A stretch of 37,253 bases of DNA, taken from assembly GCA_024103175.1 (NCBI GenBank), contig JAGFJE010000071.1:1-37253 (forward strand). Direction: 5' to 3'. Source of the stretch: Phaeodactylibacter sp. GTDB taxonomy: Bacteria; Bacteroidota; Bacteroidia; Chitinophagales; Saprospiraceae. The notes beneath the pieces are model-generated. The model was not told where the DNA came from. It searched no databases and saw only the letters and a program-made list of their open reading frames with translations. Position numbers and translations under genes: made by a program. Below are positions 16,269-24,249 of the stretch, in pieces. Within the stretch, counting starts at the first letter, position 1; each line of letters starts with the position of its first letter.

Positions 16269-18056
16269 ATGAAAAACTGGAAAACGGAGCTGTTATCGCT
16301 CTCCCTTCTACTGGCGCCATTGTTCCTGAGCGCTCAATTGCGCACCCTCACCCACATCGAGCACTCGGGCGGCGGCCACAACACCAGCACGGTGATCAAT
16401 TACAAAACCTGGGACGGCACAGGCTGGTGGGCCCGGATTGAAGGAAATACTTTCATCCATTCCCGCAACCACGATTTTTCCAATAGCCACCAGGACGACA
16501 TCATCAACTATCTGTACTGGGACAATTCCAAGTGGACGGCCAGGGTGAACGGAGATACCTGGACACATGCGCCGAATGGAGATTTCAACAGCGCCCACCG
16601 GTCGGCCTGCATTATGTACAAGACGCCCCAGGATGGCCTTTGGACAGCTACCTTTGAGGGCTATGCTTCCTTTGTCGCCGAAGGCCGAACGATCTACCAC
16701 ACCCGCGCCTCCAACAACAACCAGCACTCCAGTAAAGTGATTAACTACCGGGCCTGGGACGGCACGAGCTGGTACGCCAAAATAATCGGCGAAACGTTCA
16801 CCCATTCCCACGATCAGAATTTTTCCGGCGCCCACCAGGACGAGATCATCAACTACCTGTCCTGGGATGATTCCAGGTGGACGGCCAGGGTCGTCGGCGC
16901 CACCTGGCTGCATGCGCCGGAGGGGGACTTCAATAAAGCGCATCAGTCGGCGCACCTGAATTACCAGTCGGCTACGGGCGAACGGTGGTCGGCTACCCTG
17001 TATGATTTTGCAAACAATTCCCTGATCGTGATGATTGAGCCGATGCCCGAACCGGAGTTTGTTCAATTGTTCGAGCCGCAGCCGCCTATCGTCATTTCCA
17101 ATTACGCTCCTCCCGCGTACCGCGTGGAAAACGGCCAGTGCCTGATGCGCGACCTGGGCCTGGAACACAGCATAGGGCCCGGCCCTGGCCAGGAAGCGCC
17201 GATGTACGCTCCCATGGTTGTCGACGATCTGGCGCACGACGCGCTGAATATCTACGCCCAGCATATCGATGCCTTCAAGGCTCAGCTTCCTGCGCCTCTG
17301 AATACCAGCCTGAACGCCGGCAACCTGAGAGATTACATCCGCAGCCACGCCGACATCCGGGCGGCGGTCAACGGCGTGCTCTTTTCCATGATCCTGGACC
17401 GGCTCGCGAATGCCAGTGACAACAGCCCGGAAGCCGTAGCGCTGCGGGAATGGATTGCCCGGCTGTACACCGCCACCTATCTGAAGATCGCGCAAAATAC
17501 TATGGATGAATACACCAAATGGAAGAACAACCCCTGTTACTACAATGGGCGGCAGGGTTGCGCAGGCAGCAGTTACATGAATACCCTGGCCGGCCCGCCC
17601 TCCCCTCCTATGAACGAGATCACCGGCAGAGGTTTTGACGCCAGTTTCAATGATGCCAACCTGGTGGCGGGCGCGCTGTCCATCAGCGCCGCTGCGGCCG
17701 GAGTAGCTATCGGCGGCTCCATTTTAACGGGCGCGATGACAGCAGGCGGCTCCCTGGCCTCCACATTTGGCGTAGCCGGCACGGCGGCCGCTCCTGCTAC
17801 CAGCGCGATCGGCATGGGCACGGTGTGGGCCGGTCCGGCGGGGATCATCGCGGCGGGAATCGTCATCGGAGTTCTGCAGACGGTAAACGTGGTGCAGGCT
17901 GCGAATTTCGAGAAAAAACTTACCGCCAACCTACTGGCTGCGAAGATGATAAACACCTTTAGCCCCCCAACCGTAATAGGGATGGTACTCGGCAACGAGG
18001 ATAAAACCCGCATGCTGTACGCAGGTTTCGTCAACCTGACTATCGGCAATATATAG
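16269..18056 (+). CDS. secreted protein with six ~36-residue aromatic/His repeats and a Gly/Ala-rich hydrophobic C-terminus
   Basis: I do not recognise this 595-residue protein. A Sec signal occupies residues 1-22 (ends LFLSAQ). Residues 37-246 hold six repeats starting at about 37, 74, 110, 153, 189 and 225, built on H-x-D-x-I-I-N-Y...W-D-x-S-x-W-x-A...G-x-x-F-x-H...F-x-x-A-H. Units 1-3 and 4-6 look like a duplicated triplet. A Pro-rich linker (255-285) is followed by a helical part (about 315-415) and a two-Cys loop (NPCYYNGRQGC, C423 and C431). Residues 464-540 are Gly/Ala-rich and hydrophobic (for example LVAGALSISAAAAGVAIGG). A lectin-like binding region joined to a membrane-inserting tail would fit, but this is inference. 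It ends at a strong bidirectional terminator facing the two-component genes. Confidence 0.85.
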   Translation: MKNWKTELLSLSLLLAPLFLSAQLRTLTHIEHSGGGHNTSTVINYKTWDGTGWWARIEGNTFIHSRNHDFSNSHQDDIINYLYWDNSKWTARVNGDTWTHAPNGDFNSAHRSACIMYKTPQDGLWTATFEGYASFVAEGRTIYHTRASNNNQHSSKVINYRAWDGTSWYAKIIGETFTHSHDQNFSGAHQDEIINYLSWDDSRWTARVVGATWLHAPEGDFNKAHQSAHLNYQSATGERWSATLYDFANNSLIVMIEPMPEPEFVQLFEPQPPIVISNYAPPAYRVENGQCLMRDLGLEHSIGPGPGQEAPMYAPMVVDDLAHDALNIYAQHIDAFKAQLPAPLNTSLNAGNLRDYIRSHADIRAAVNGVLFSMILDRLANASDNSPEAVALREWIARLYTATYLKIAQNTMDEYTKWKNNPCYYNGRQGCAGSSYMNTLAGPPSPPMNEITGRGFDASFNDANLVAGALSISAAAAGVAIGGSILTGAMTAGGSLASTFGVAGTAAAPATSAIGMGTVWAGPAGIIAAGIVIGVLQTVNVVQAANFEKKLTANLLAAKMINTFSPPTVIGMVLGNEDKTRMLYAGFVNLTIGNI

Positions 18057-18093
18057 GCCCTCCCTGTACCTCCCGGTAGCCGTGATACAGGCC

Positions 18094-18135
18094 AAAAAAA
18101 ACTCCTGTATAAAAGCAATATACAGGAGTTTTTTT
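18094..18135. terminator. bidirectional rho-independent terminator
   Basis: actcctgtata (18101-18111) and tatacaggagt (18119-18129) form a perfect 11-bp stem with a 7-base loop, preceded by eight A and followed by seven T. It therefore works in both directions, between the plus-strand repeat-protein gene and the minus-strand response regulator gene that converge here. Confidence 0.9.
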
Positions 18136-18188
18136 GCAGGCCTTCCCATCTGCCGGGACGGACGCCCCCTGCCCACCCGGGTTCCTAT

Positions 18189-18815
18189 TTACTCAGGGCC
18201 TTTCTTCAACGTCCGGGCGATCACCTCCGCTTTGGAATTGACCTGGAGTTTGCGGTAAATATTTTTCACGTGATAACAAACCGTATTGATGGAAACCATC
18301 AGCTTGTCGGCGATCAGCTTGTAGCTCAGGCCGTCCACCATGCACTGCACGATCTGCATTTCACGCGGGGTCAGTTCCTCCAACTGTTTTTTTTGAGGCC
18401 GGAAATACTCGATCACTTTGCGGGCGATCGAAGGCGAGATGGCCGCCTGCCCCCGGTGTACCTGATGGATGCTCTCCTTTATGCGGGGCAGGGGCGTGCT
18501 TTTCAGCAGGTAGCCGCTGCCACCGGCGCAGAGGGCTTTGAAGATGAAGTCGGAGTCGTCGTGAATGGTGAACATAATGATCTCCACCTCCGGGAAGCGG
18601 CCCTTGATCGCCCGGATGGCTTCCAGGCCGGACATTCCTGGCAGGTTGATATCCAGCAGCAGCACTTCCGGGGCCGGGCCCAATTTGGAACCTTCCAGAA
18701 AATCCTCGGCGGTTTCCGAAGCGATGAGGAATTCGAACTCCTTGCTTTCCTCCAGATAATCGGCGACGAAGCTGCGGATGTTAGGGTCATCTTCAACTAA
18801 GGCTACTTTTATCAT
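18189..18815 (-). CDS. NarL/FixJ-family response regulator
   Basis: The 208-residue protein has an N-terminal receiver domain (about 1-120) with the acidic pocket at VEDDPN, phospho-acceptor D55 in LLLDINLPGMSG, and the conserved Lys in YLLKSTPL. A LuxR-type helix-turn-helix (about 145-205) contains LTPREMQIVQCMVDGLSYKL and TVCYHVKNIYRKLQV. It is a DNA-binding transcription regulator. Its gene lies 86 bases downstream of the sensor kinase gene in the same orientation, so the two are almost certainly a cognate pair in one transcript. Possible targets are the two flanking secreted-protein genes. Target sites cannot be read from the sequence. Confidence 0.95.
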   Translation of the reverse strand: MIKVALVEDDPNIRSFVADYLEESKEFEFLIASETAEDFLEGSKLGPAPEVLLLDINLPGMSGLEAIRAIKGRFPEVEIIMFTIHDDSDFIFKALCAGGSGYLLKSTPLPRIKESIHQVHRGQAAISPSIARKVIEYFRPQKKQLEELTPREMQIVQCMVDGLSYKLIADKLMVSINTVCYHVKNIYRKLQVNSKAEVIARTLKKGPE

Positions 18816-18901
18816 TATACCGGGTTTATAACATATCCTAAAGTTCAGGTTAATTCAAGTTGGAAGTTCCTACAGGATTATGTGAGTAGCAATGGGAGGC
18901 A

Positions 18902-21900
18902 CTAGTGCGGCCAGGCCCCTACCTCCAGCCGCACCGTAAACCAGGGTTCCTCCGGCAGGATGCTGACCTCGCCGCCCATACGTTTGGCGCGCAGGCTCAT
19001 ATTGGAGAGGCCCGCCCCCCTGAGCTTTTTTTGGGAAGGGCAGTACCCATTGTTCCGGATCCGGAGAAGCACTTTCTCCCCCGATTGCCGGAAGTCGATG
19101 CTGACGCTGTCTGCGGCCGAATGCCTGACGATGTTGGCGACCGCCTCTTTATAGATCAGGTAGATATTCTGGCGGATAAGAGGAGGGAGGCGCGCTTCCC
19201 GGTTGATCGTGCCGGCCTCCCAGGTGTAATCGATGCCTTTGGCGCCCAGCACGTCGAAGGCGAAGTCCATCATCCGGTCCATCAACTTGCCCGCCTGGTC
19301 ATTTCTGCTGTCGATGGCCCATACCACGTCGCGGATCGTGGCAATGGAAGCCATCAGTATTTCGTTCCCCTTTGTCAGGAAGGCTTTGGCCCGGCCCGGG
19401 TCTTCGTCAACATCCACAGCGCTCAGTACCATGGACAGGTGGGTGAGGGAACTGCCGACCTCGTCATGCAGGTCGCTGGATATCTGCGTGCGCATGGCAT
19501 GCATCTTCAGGGCCTGCCTCAGCCGGAATTGCATGAAAAAAATATATGCGATACCTGCCGCCAGGGCCAGGAGCAGCAGGTAAAACCACACCGTTTTATA
19601 GAAGAACTCCCGCACCTTTATGGTGAGTTCGGCCGGCTGTTCGCTCCACACCCCGGTGCTGTTGCTGCCTTCGGCCTTTAGATGGTATACGCCTGCCGGC
19701 AGGTAGCTGAAGACGATGTCATTGCCGGGCCTTACGTTTTGCCATTGCCGGTGAAATCCTTCCAGGAAATACCGATACCGGTTTTCCTCCGGCCTCGAGA
19801 AGTCGGTGGAAGTGACGCTAACTCTCAGAAAGCGGTTGCCGGCCGGGAGGATGACTTTTTTCAGTTGGGCCAGTCCGGCAGTAGTCGTTTGCAATTGTTG
19901 CGTGTGCTTGTCCAGCCTGGTTATCGCCGTTATCCGGGTAGCGAATTGCTTGGAGGTGTCGATCAGGCCTGTGGTACTGAAGGCGTTGAACCCGTTCATG
20001 CCTCCGAAGTAGAAAATGCCCTCAGCATCCCGGTAAAAAGACAATTTGTTGAACTCGTTGTGCGTCAGGCCGTGGGAGGTGTAAAAATTGGCGAAGGTGC
20101 CGGCCCGTTTGTCAAAATAAGCTAGGCCGTTGAAGGTGCTTACCCAAAGGTGTCCGTCGCCATCCGGCAGTATGCCCGCCACGATGTTGTTGCACAGCCC
20201 ACGGCTTTGATCGAAAACCTGCACCTGGCCGGTTTTGGAGTTGTAGTGTTTCAGGCCGCCTCCCTCAGTTGCCAGCCAGAGGGTTTCATCAGTATCTTCG
20301 AAGATGTGGAGCACGGGGTCACCCGACAACAAAGCCTGAGCCACCTGTTCGACGATTTGCCTTTTAGGGTCGAGCAAAAACAGGCCCTTATCGGCCCCGA
20401 TCCAGAAGGAAGAATCTCTTCGCTCCATCAGAGTAATGGGAACGGCTTCCCGGAAATGGCTGAGCGGGTTGGCGTCCCGGAAGGGGGTAAACTGCCCGGA
20501 ATACTTGTCAAAAAAGCTCATCCCTCCCTTCCGGAAGTCCAGTATTGCCATTCCCCTGGACGTAAAATGGATGTTGTTGATGATGCGGGGGTAAACATAA
20601 GAAACAGCCGAATTGTCATCGGGGCGCCAGCCGATGAGCAGGCCCTTCAGTTTGCCGTCGCCGGGATCCCAGTAGGTGGACGACCCCCACAACACGCCTT
20701 CTTCGTCCAGTAGCAGGTTTCGGGTATAGCCGAATTTGGGCATCTCACGGATTCGCTCTTCATTGGGGCGGATCTCGGAAATGACACCCCGGTTTTTATC
20801 GAGGTGGTACCAGCCGCCATAATCGGTGCCCAGGTAAATATTGCCTAAGGAATCACCGGCAATTCCACGCCCGCTGAAACCGAAGGAATGGCTGGAGTTC
20901 AGCTTCTTGTCGAGATAAGTGGTAATTTCCTTTTTTAGTACAGTTATCTTCAGCAGCCCATACTGGGCCGAAATGAAGTAACTGCCGCCGGAGAGCTTTG
21001 CAACATCCAGCCCATAATTGATATGAGGTTCATTGATTATGGGGTCCATTGTCTCGATCCACCCTTCCCGCTCGTTGTAAAGATATCCGCCGCCGTTGTA
21101 CAATTGCCGGCTCAACAACAGGTACAGGCCGGTGTCTATTTCCATGAATTTATTGATGGGGCCCAGGCCGGCAAGGGCAGGGTGAGGTTCAAAAGCGCCC
21201 TTTTCCGGGCGATAAATGGCCATTTGATGCCGTGTCTTGCCCTCCGTGCCATCCACCACCGAATAAGAAAGCCAGATCCTGTTGGTATTGTCCTCCGCCA
21301 GGAAGTGGATATCGATTGAGTCCGGGCCGGGTTGTTGAGGCTGCCGGGCTGGGCCGGCGATGCTGTATCGTTCTGTTCTTTTGCCGGCCAGGCTGTAATG
21401 GAACAGATTACCGCCCCTATCGTGTATCCATATCTTCCGTTCTTTGCCGGGTGCATTATACAACATCCGGAACCTGCGCCCCGGCATGCCGTTCCACCTG
21501 TCGGCAGGGATGGAGGCCAGTTTGTGCAGGCTGTAGTCTTCCCGAAGTTGGTAGAGGTCATCTCCGCCGCCGGAGGCGGGATGAAACAGGAATATTTCGC
21601 CTGTTCTGTTCTTTCGGATGACCGGATTGCTCAACAGCCTTCCCGTTTCGCCGCAGAGCTCTACTTTCCGGACCTCGCCGGTTTCGGTATTGTATATATC
21701 GATAATGCCAGGATTCAGAAAGTAGAAAACGGCGATCTCCGGCCCTTTGGCCTTAAAGATCCTTATGATGTGATCGCCGTTGAAGGGCGGCAGTTCGGGT
21801 AGCTTGTAATGAGGGTTGTAGAAACGGTAGCCGTCATAACGGAGCAGCGCAGTGCGGGTGGCTATCCAGAAAAAGCCCTCTTTGTCCCTGGCCAGGCCCG

Positions 21901-22030
21901 CCACGACCCGGTCATCCAGGCCTTTATCGAAGGACAACAGCTCTGTATCTATGTGCCGGTATTGGCCCGAAAGCATCGCTGCGATGGATAAAAAAAGGAA
22001 AACGGCGGTTAATCCTTCCTTCCGGGCCAT
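18902..22030 (-). CDS. sensor histidine kinase with Reg_prop propeller, Y_Y_Y and HisKA_3 domains
   Basis: The 1042-residue sensor has a signal peptide (about 1-24), a periplasmic ligand-sensing region of Reg_prop beta-propeller repeats (about 30-720; for example GLARDKEGFFWIATRTALLR, GDGHLWVSTFNGLAYFD), and a Y_Y_Y domain (about 750-830). A single transmembrane helix follows (VWFYLLLLALAAGIAYIFF). The cytoplasmic part has a HisKA_3 dimerisation domain with phospho-His H855 in SSDLHDEVGSS and an HATPase domain with YKEAVANIVRHS. The G1 box reads RNNG where many kinases have Asp, and a GAGLSNM segment follows. Unlike the SusR-type hybrid sensors, the regulator is separate. The start at 22028-22030 begins the signal peptide; the longer frame to 22189 is rejected. 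Confidence 0.94.
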   Translation of the reverse strand: MARKEGLTAVFLFLSIAAMLSGQYRHIDTELLSFDKGLDDRVVAGLARDKEGFFWIATRTALLRYDGYRFYNPHYKLPELPPFNGDHIIRIFKAKGPEIAVFYFLNPGIIDIYNTETGEVRKVELCGETGRLLSNPVIRKNRTGEIFLFHPASGGGDDLYQLREDYSLHKLASIPADRWNGMPGRRFRMLYNAPGKERKIWIHDRGGNLFHYSLAGKRTERYSIAGPARQPQQPGPDSIDIHFLAEDNTNRIWLSYSVVDGTEGKTRHQMAIYRPEKGAFEPHPALAGLGPINKFMEIDTGLYLLLSRQLYNGGGYLYNEREGWIETMDPIINEPHINYGLDVAKLSGGSYFISAQYGLLKITVLKKEITTYLDKKLNSSHSFGFSGRGIAGDSLGNIYLGTDYGGWYHLDKNRGVISEIRPNEERIREMPKFGYTRNLLLDEEGVLWGSSTYWDPGDGKLKGLLIGWRPDDNSAVSYVYPRIINNIHFTSRGMAILDFRKGGMSFFDKYSGQFTPFRDANPLSHFREAVPITLMERRDSSFWIGADKGLFLLDPKRQIVEQVAQALLSGDPVLHIFEDTDETLWLATEGGGLKHYNSKTGQVQVFDQSRGLCNNIVAGILPDGDGHLWVSTFNGLAYFDKRAGTFANFYTSHGLTHNEFNKLSFYRDAEGIFYFGGMNGFNAFSTTGLIDTSKQFATRITAITRLDKHTQQLQTTTAGLAQLKKVILPAGNRFLRVSVTSTDFSRPEENRYRYFLEGFHRQWQNVRPGNDIVFSYLPAGVYHLKAEGSNSTGVWSEQPAELTIKVREFFYKTVWFYLLLLALAAGIAYIFFMQFRLRQALKMHAMRTQISSDLHDEVGSSLTHLSMVLSAVDVDEDPGRAKAFLTKGNEILMASIATIRDVVWAIDSRNDQAGKLMDRMMDFAFDVLGAKGIDYTWEAGTINREARLPPLIRQNIYLIYKEAVANIVRHSAADSVSIDFRQSGEKVLLRIRNNGYCPSQKKLRGAGLSNMSLRAKRMGGEVSILPEEPWFTVRLEVGAWPH

Positions 22031-22201
22031 CCTTCTGGGTTTTGAAAGGGTGTCAGGAAAAGCAGTCCAGAAGCCTAATTTAACAAAAAAATATGTTTTT
22101 AAATATTTCCAGGGTTTCGGCAGCCATCCTCTCCCCTTTTTATGTAGGTTTTTTCTCCTCTGCAATGCTGCAATTTTGGAACAGATCATTCAATCAATAA
22201 A

Positions 22202-22239
22202 TTCCGCCCGTTTTTTACGGTTGAAAAAACCGGGCGGAA
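22202..22239. promoter_or_regulatory. GC-rich hairpin in the divergent region before the helical secreted protein gene
   Basis: ttccgcccg (22202-22210) pairs with cgggcggaa (22231-22239), and the inner tttttt/aaaaaa runs can extend the stem with one bulge. It ends 18 bases before the ATG at 22258, so it probably lies in that gene's leader, where it could hinder or control translation. The remaining bases between 22031 and 22201 hold A/T-rich promoter-like sequence only. Confidence 0.45.
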
Positions 22240-22257
22240 AAAAATCCAATCAGAAAA

Positions 22258-23463
22258 ATGAGAAATATAAGTTTAATCGTTTTGATCCTCGGGCTCAGCA
22301 CCCAATCCCTGACAGCCCAGGAAAACAGCCAGGAACCTCCGGACTCCGCCCTCATGACCGCCGCCCAAACCGCCGTCGCGTTGGAGGAAATGACCCTGAA
22401 AATAGCCCAACTGGAAGAAAAGCGCGCCGAACAGCAGGAACTGCTGCACGCCCAGTTTGAGGCCAGAAACCAGAAGATCATCCTTTTTTCGGATTTCCTG
22501 AACAACGCCAACGCCAGCGTAAACGCCATGCTGCTGAGCAATACGCTGACGACCTACCTGAACGACGTCTCCGCTCTGAATAACCCCACCAACAACGACC
22601 TGGGGTTCAACCTGACGGAGAAAGTCATACAAGTGGTAGACGAAACGATATTACAGGGTGAAAAGAAGATTGGCCGGCTACCCAAAAACCGCTTTTTTTC
22701 ATTCATTGGAAAGTACCTGGGAGCCCCGGCCGCTTCCGCCCTCTCATTGGCCTTGCCCGTCGCCCAGTCCATACAATCGGTTAGCAACCTGATAACGGGA
22801 GCCGCTCTTATGGACGATGACATTTCGGTTGAAAAGATCACTGAAATGAATCAGAAGCTGAAGTTGTATATCGAACATTACGAAGGCTTGTCCGAGGCCT
22901 TGCGCAAGTTCAATATCGCCAACATCGGGACGAAAGGCAAACTGGAACAACTGAAGAACCAGTTGCACAATATTGCTCTGGAGCGGTCAAACGTCCTTTA
23001 CGGGGATGACCTGAAAATAAAGAAGATCATCGGCAAGGAGGGCATAGAGGTTTTTCTGGAAGACCACTTCAATGTAAATGAAATAGAAAACAGGGTCAGA
23101 ACCGTCTCGGAACAATATGTAATAGATGGCGAATTAGCTCTCGCCGCCGCCTGGAATGACAAACACCTGGCCTTTCCCGACTTCGAGATCGCCCGCAGCA
23201 GCGTCGTTGCCGACCAGATCGGCGCTATTGCCGATGAAAGCATCAACACCCTCATGGACTATCAAATGGACATCGAAGAAGTGTTGAAAAGGAGCATCGA
23301 AGTAGGCATCAGCGACCCGGCAAAAGTAAACGCTCGCATCGAAATGATGCGCCAGAACCTGGAAGAAGTAAAAAAGTCTTTTGAAAATGCAGTCCAGGTC
23401 AAGGAAGTAAAAAATAAATTTCAGCGGCTGGCGGGCAATTCGGCCGGCGCTCACCTGCCCTGA
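22258..23463 (+). CDS. secreted, largely helical protein with a central hydrophobic segment
   Basis: I do not recognise this 401-residue protein. A signal peptide ends at about residue 20 (STQSLTAQ). The mature part appears almost wholly alpha-helical: charged heptad-like stretches at about 38-70, 191-250 and 340-390 suggest coiled coils, with no cysteines. The only long hydrophobic part is residues 146-184 (FFSFIGKYLGAPAASALSLA and on through LITGAAL), which could form a membrane hairpin between long helices. That layout recalls alpha-helical pore-forming toxins of the ClyA/HBL/XaxA kind, although no family motif is seen, so this is only a structural analogy. It is divergent from the sensor kinase gene and has a hairpin in its probable leader. 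A periplasmic scaffold role is an alternative. Confidence 0.82.
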   Translation: MRNISLIVLILGLSTQSLTAQENSQEPPDSALMTAAQTAVALEEMTLKIAQLEEKRAEQQELLHAQFEARNQKIILFSDFLNNANASVNAMLLSNTLTTYLNDVSALNNPTNNDLGFNLTEKVIQVVDETILQGEKKIGRLPKNRFFSFIGKYLGAPAASALSLALPVAQSIQSVSNLITGAALMDDDISVEKITEMNQKLKLYIEHYEGLSEALRKFNIANIGTKGKLEQLKNQLHNIALERSNVLYGDDLKIKKIIGKEGIEVFLEDHFNVNEIENRVRTVSEQYVIDGELALAAAWNDKHLAFPDFEIARSSVVADQIGAIADESINTLMDYQMDIEEVLKRSIEVGISDPAKVNARIEMMRQNLEEVKKSFENAVQVKEVKNKFQRLAGNSAGAHLP

Positions 23464-23658
23464 AGAAGTCGGAAGCCGGAAGTCGGAATTGAAGCCCAAA
23501 TGAACGTTTGACGCCTACTTGCCCCCCTTTCCGGCTTCGGATTTCCGATTTACTCCATCAGTCGCTTCGCTTGTGTCCGGCTTAAGCAACCATTCGTCCA
23601 AAGCCCAAAACCATCTGACAATTTAACCATCCAGTGATCAAACAATCTGACAATCCAC
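23464..23658. repeat. intergenic gap made of degenerate repeats
   Basis: The gap holds aagtcggaagccggaagtcgg (within 23466-23487) and an inverted relative ttccggcttcggatttccga (about 23529-23549), then repeated aatctgacaat-type words (23616-23655). The first type also occurs at 1943-1976; relatives of the second occur near 28245-28275. No gene is seen. Confidence 0.55.
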
Positions 23659-24111
23659 CTACCCGTGCCTTTCGATCACCTTCTCACAAGCTTCCTCCAG
23701 CATCCGATACACCTGGTCGAAGCCGTCGTCATTCCAGTAAGGGTCGGGGACGCCGCGGTTGCTGCCGGGGTCGACGTAGTTGAGGATCATTTCGACTTTG
23801 TCCTTTTGCTGGCCGTTATCGGCGAGGCGTAGAATGTCCTGATAGTTGGAGCTGTCCATGGCGAGAATGAGGTCGTAGCGCTCCAGGTCGGAAGCCTGGA
23901 TCTGGCGGGCGCGTTGCTGAGAAATGTCCAGGCCGTATTTCCTGGCAGTGCTCACCGACCGGGGGTCGGGCGGTTCGCCGATATGCCAGAACCCGGTGCC
24001 GGCGGAGTCCACCGTCCAGTCCAGTTCCCGCTCTCGTATCTTGTTTTTCAGAATACCTTCAGCGAGCGGAGAGCGGCAGATATTACCCAGGCAAACCATC
24101 AGTATTTTCAT
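23659..24111 (-). CDS. low-molecular-weight protein tyrosine phosphatase
   Basis: The 150-residue cytoplasmic enzyme has the LMW-PTP P-loop at its N-terminus: nucleophile C7 and R13 in VCLGNICRSP (C-x5-R), and the general-acid Asp in VPDPYWND near residue 120. The length is right for the family, which dephosphorylates tyrosine in proteins, often in control of exopolysaccharide synthesis, or acts on small phosphates. The start at 24109-24111 places the P-loop at the normal distance from the N-terminus; the longer frame to 24183 is rejected. No tyrosine kinase gene is adjacent. It lies divergent to trkA. Confidence 0.93.
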   Translation of the reverse strand: MKILMVCLGNICRSPLAEGILKNKIRERELDWTVDSAGTGFWHIGEPPDPRSVSTARKYGLDISQQRARQIQASDLERYDLILAMDSSNYQDILRLADNGQQKDKVEMILNYVDPGSNRGVPDPYWNDDGFDQVYRMLEEACEKVIERHG

Positions 24112-24249
24112 GGAATTTACAATTTGATGTCGGATATTTGTTTCAAAATTCAGGCGCCTTTTAATGAAAAGGCCTATTATCATTGTTTAAGGATTACGAA
24201 AAGAATTTGTTTCAAGCCCTGAAGGTTTTATCAGGGAAAATAAAAAGAA

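Noticed and set aside
16308-17495. 395-codon minus-strand open frame opposite the repeat protein
   Set aside because: It mirrors the plus-strand repeats and lacks a signal or known motif, while the plus strand has a signal peptide, a start and a terminator placed correctly.
22031-22189. N-terminal extension of the sensor kinase
   Set aside because: The added residues precede a normal signal peptide that starts at 22030.
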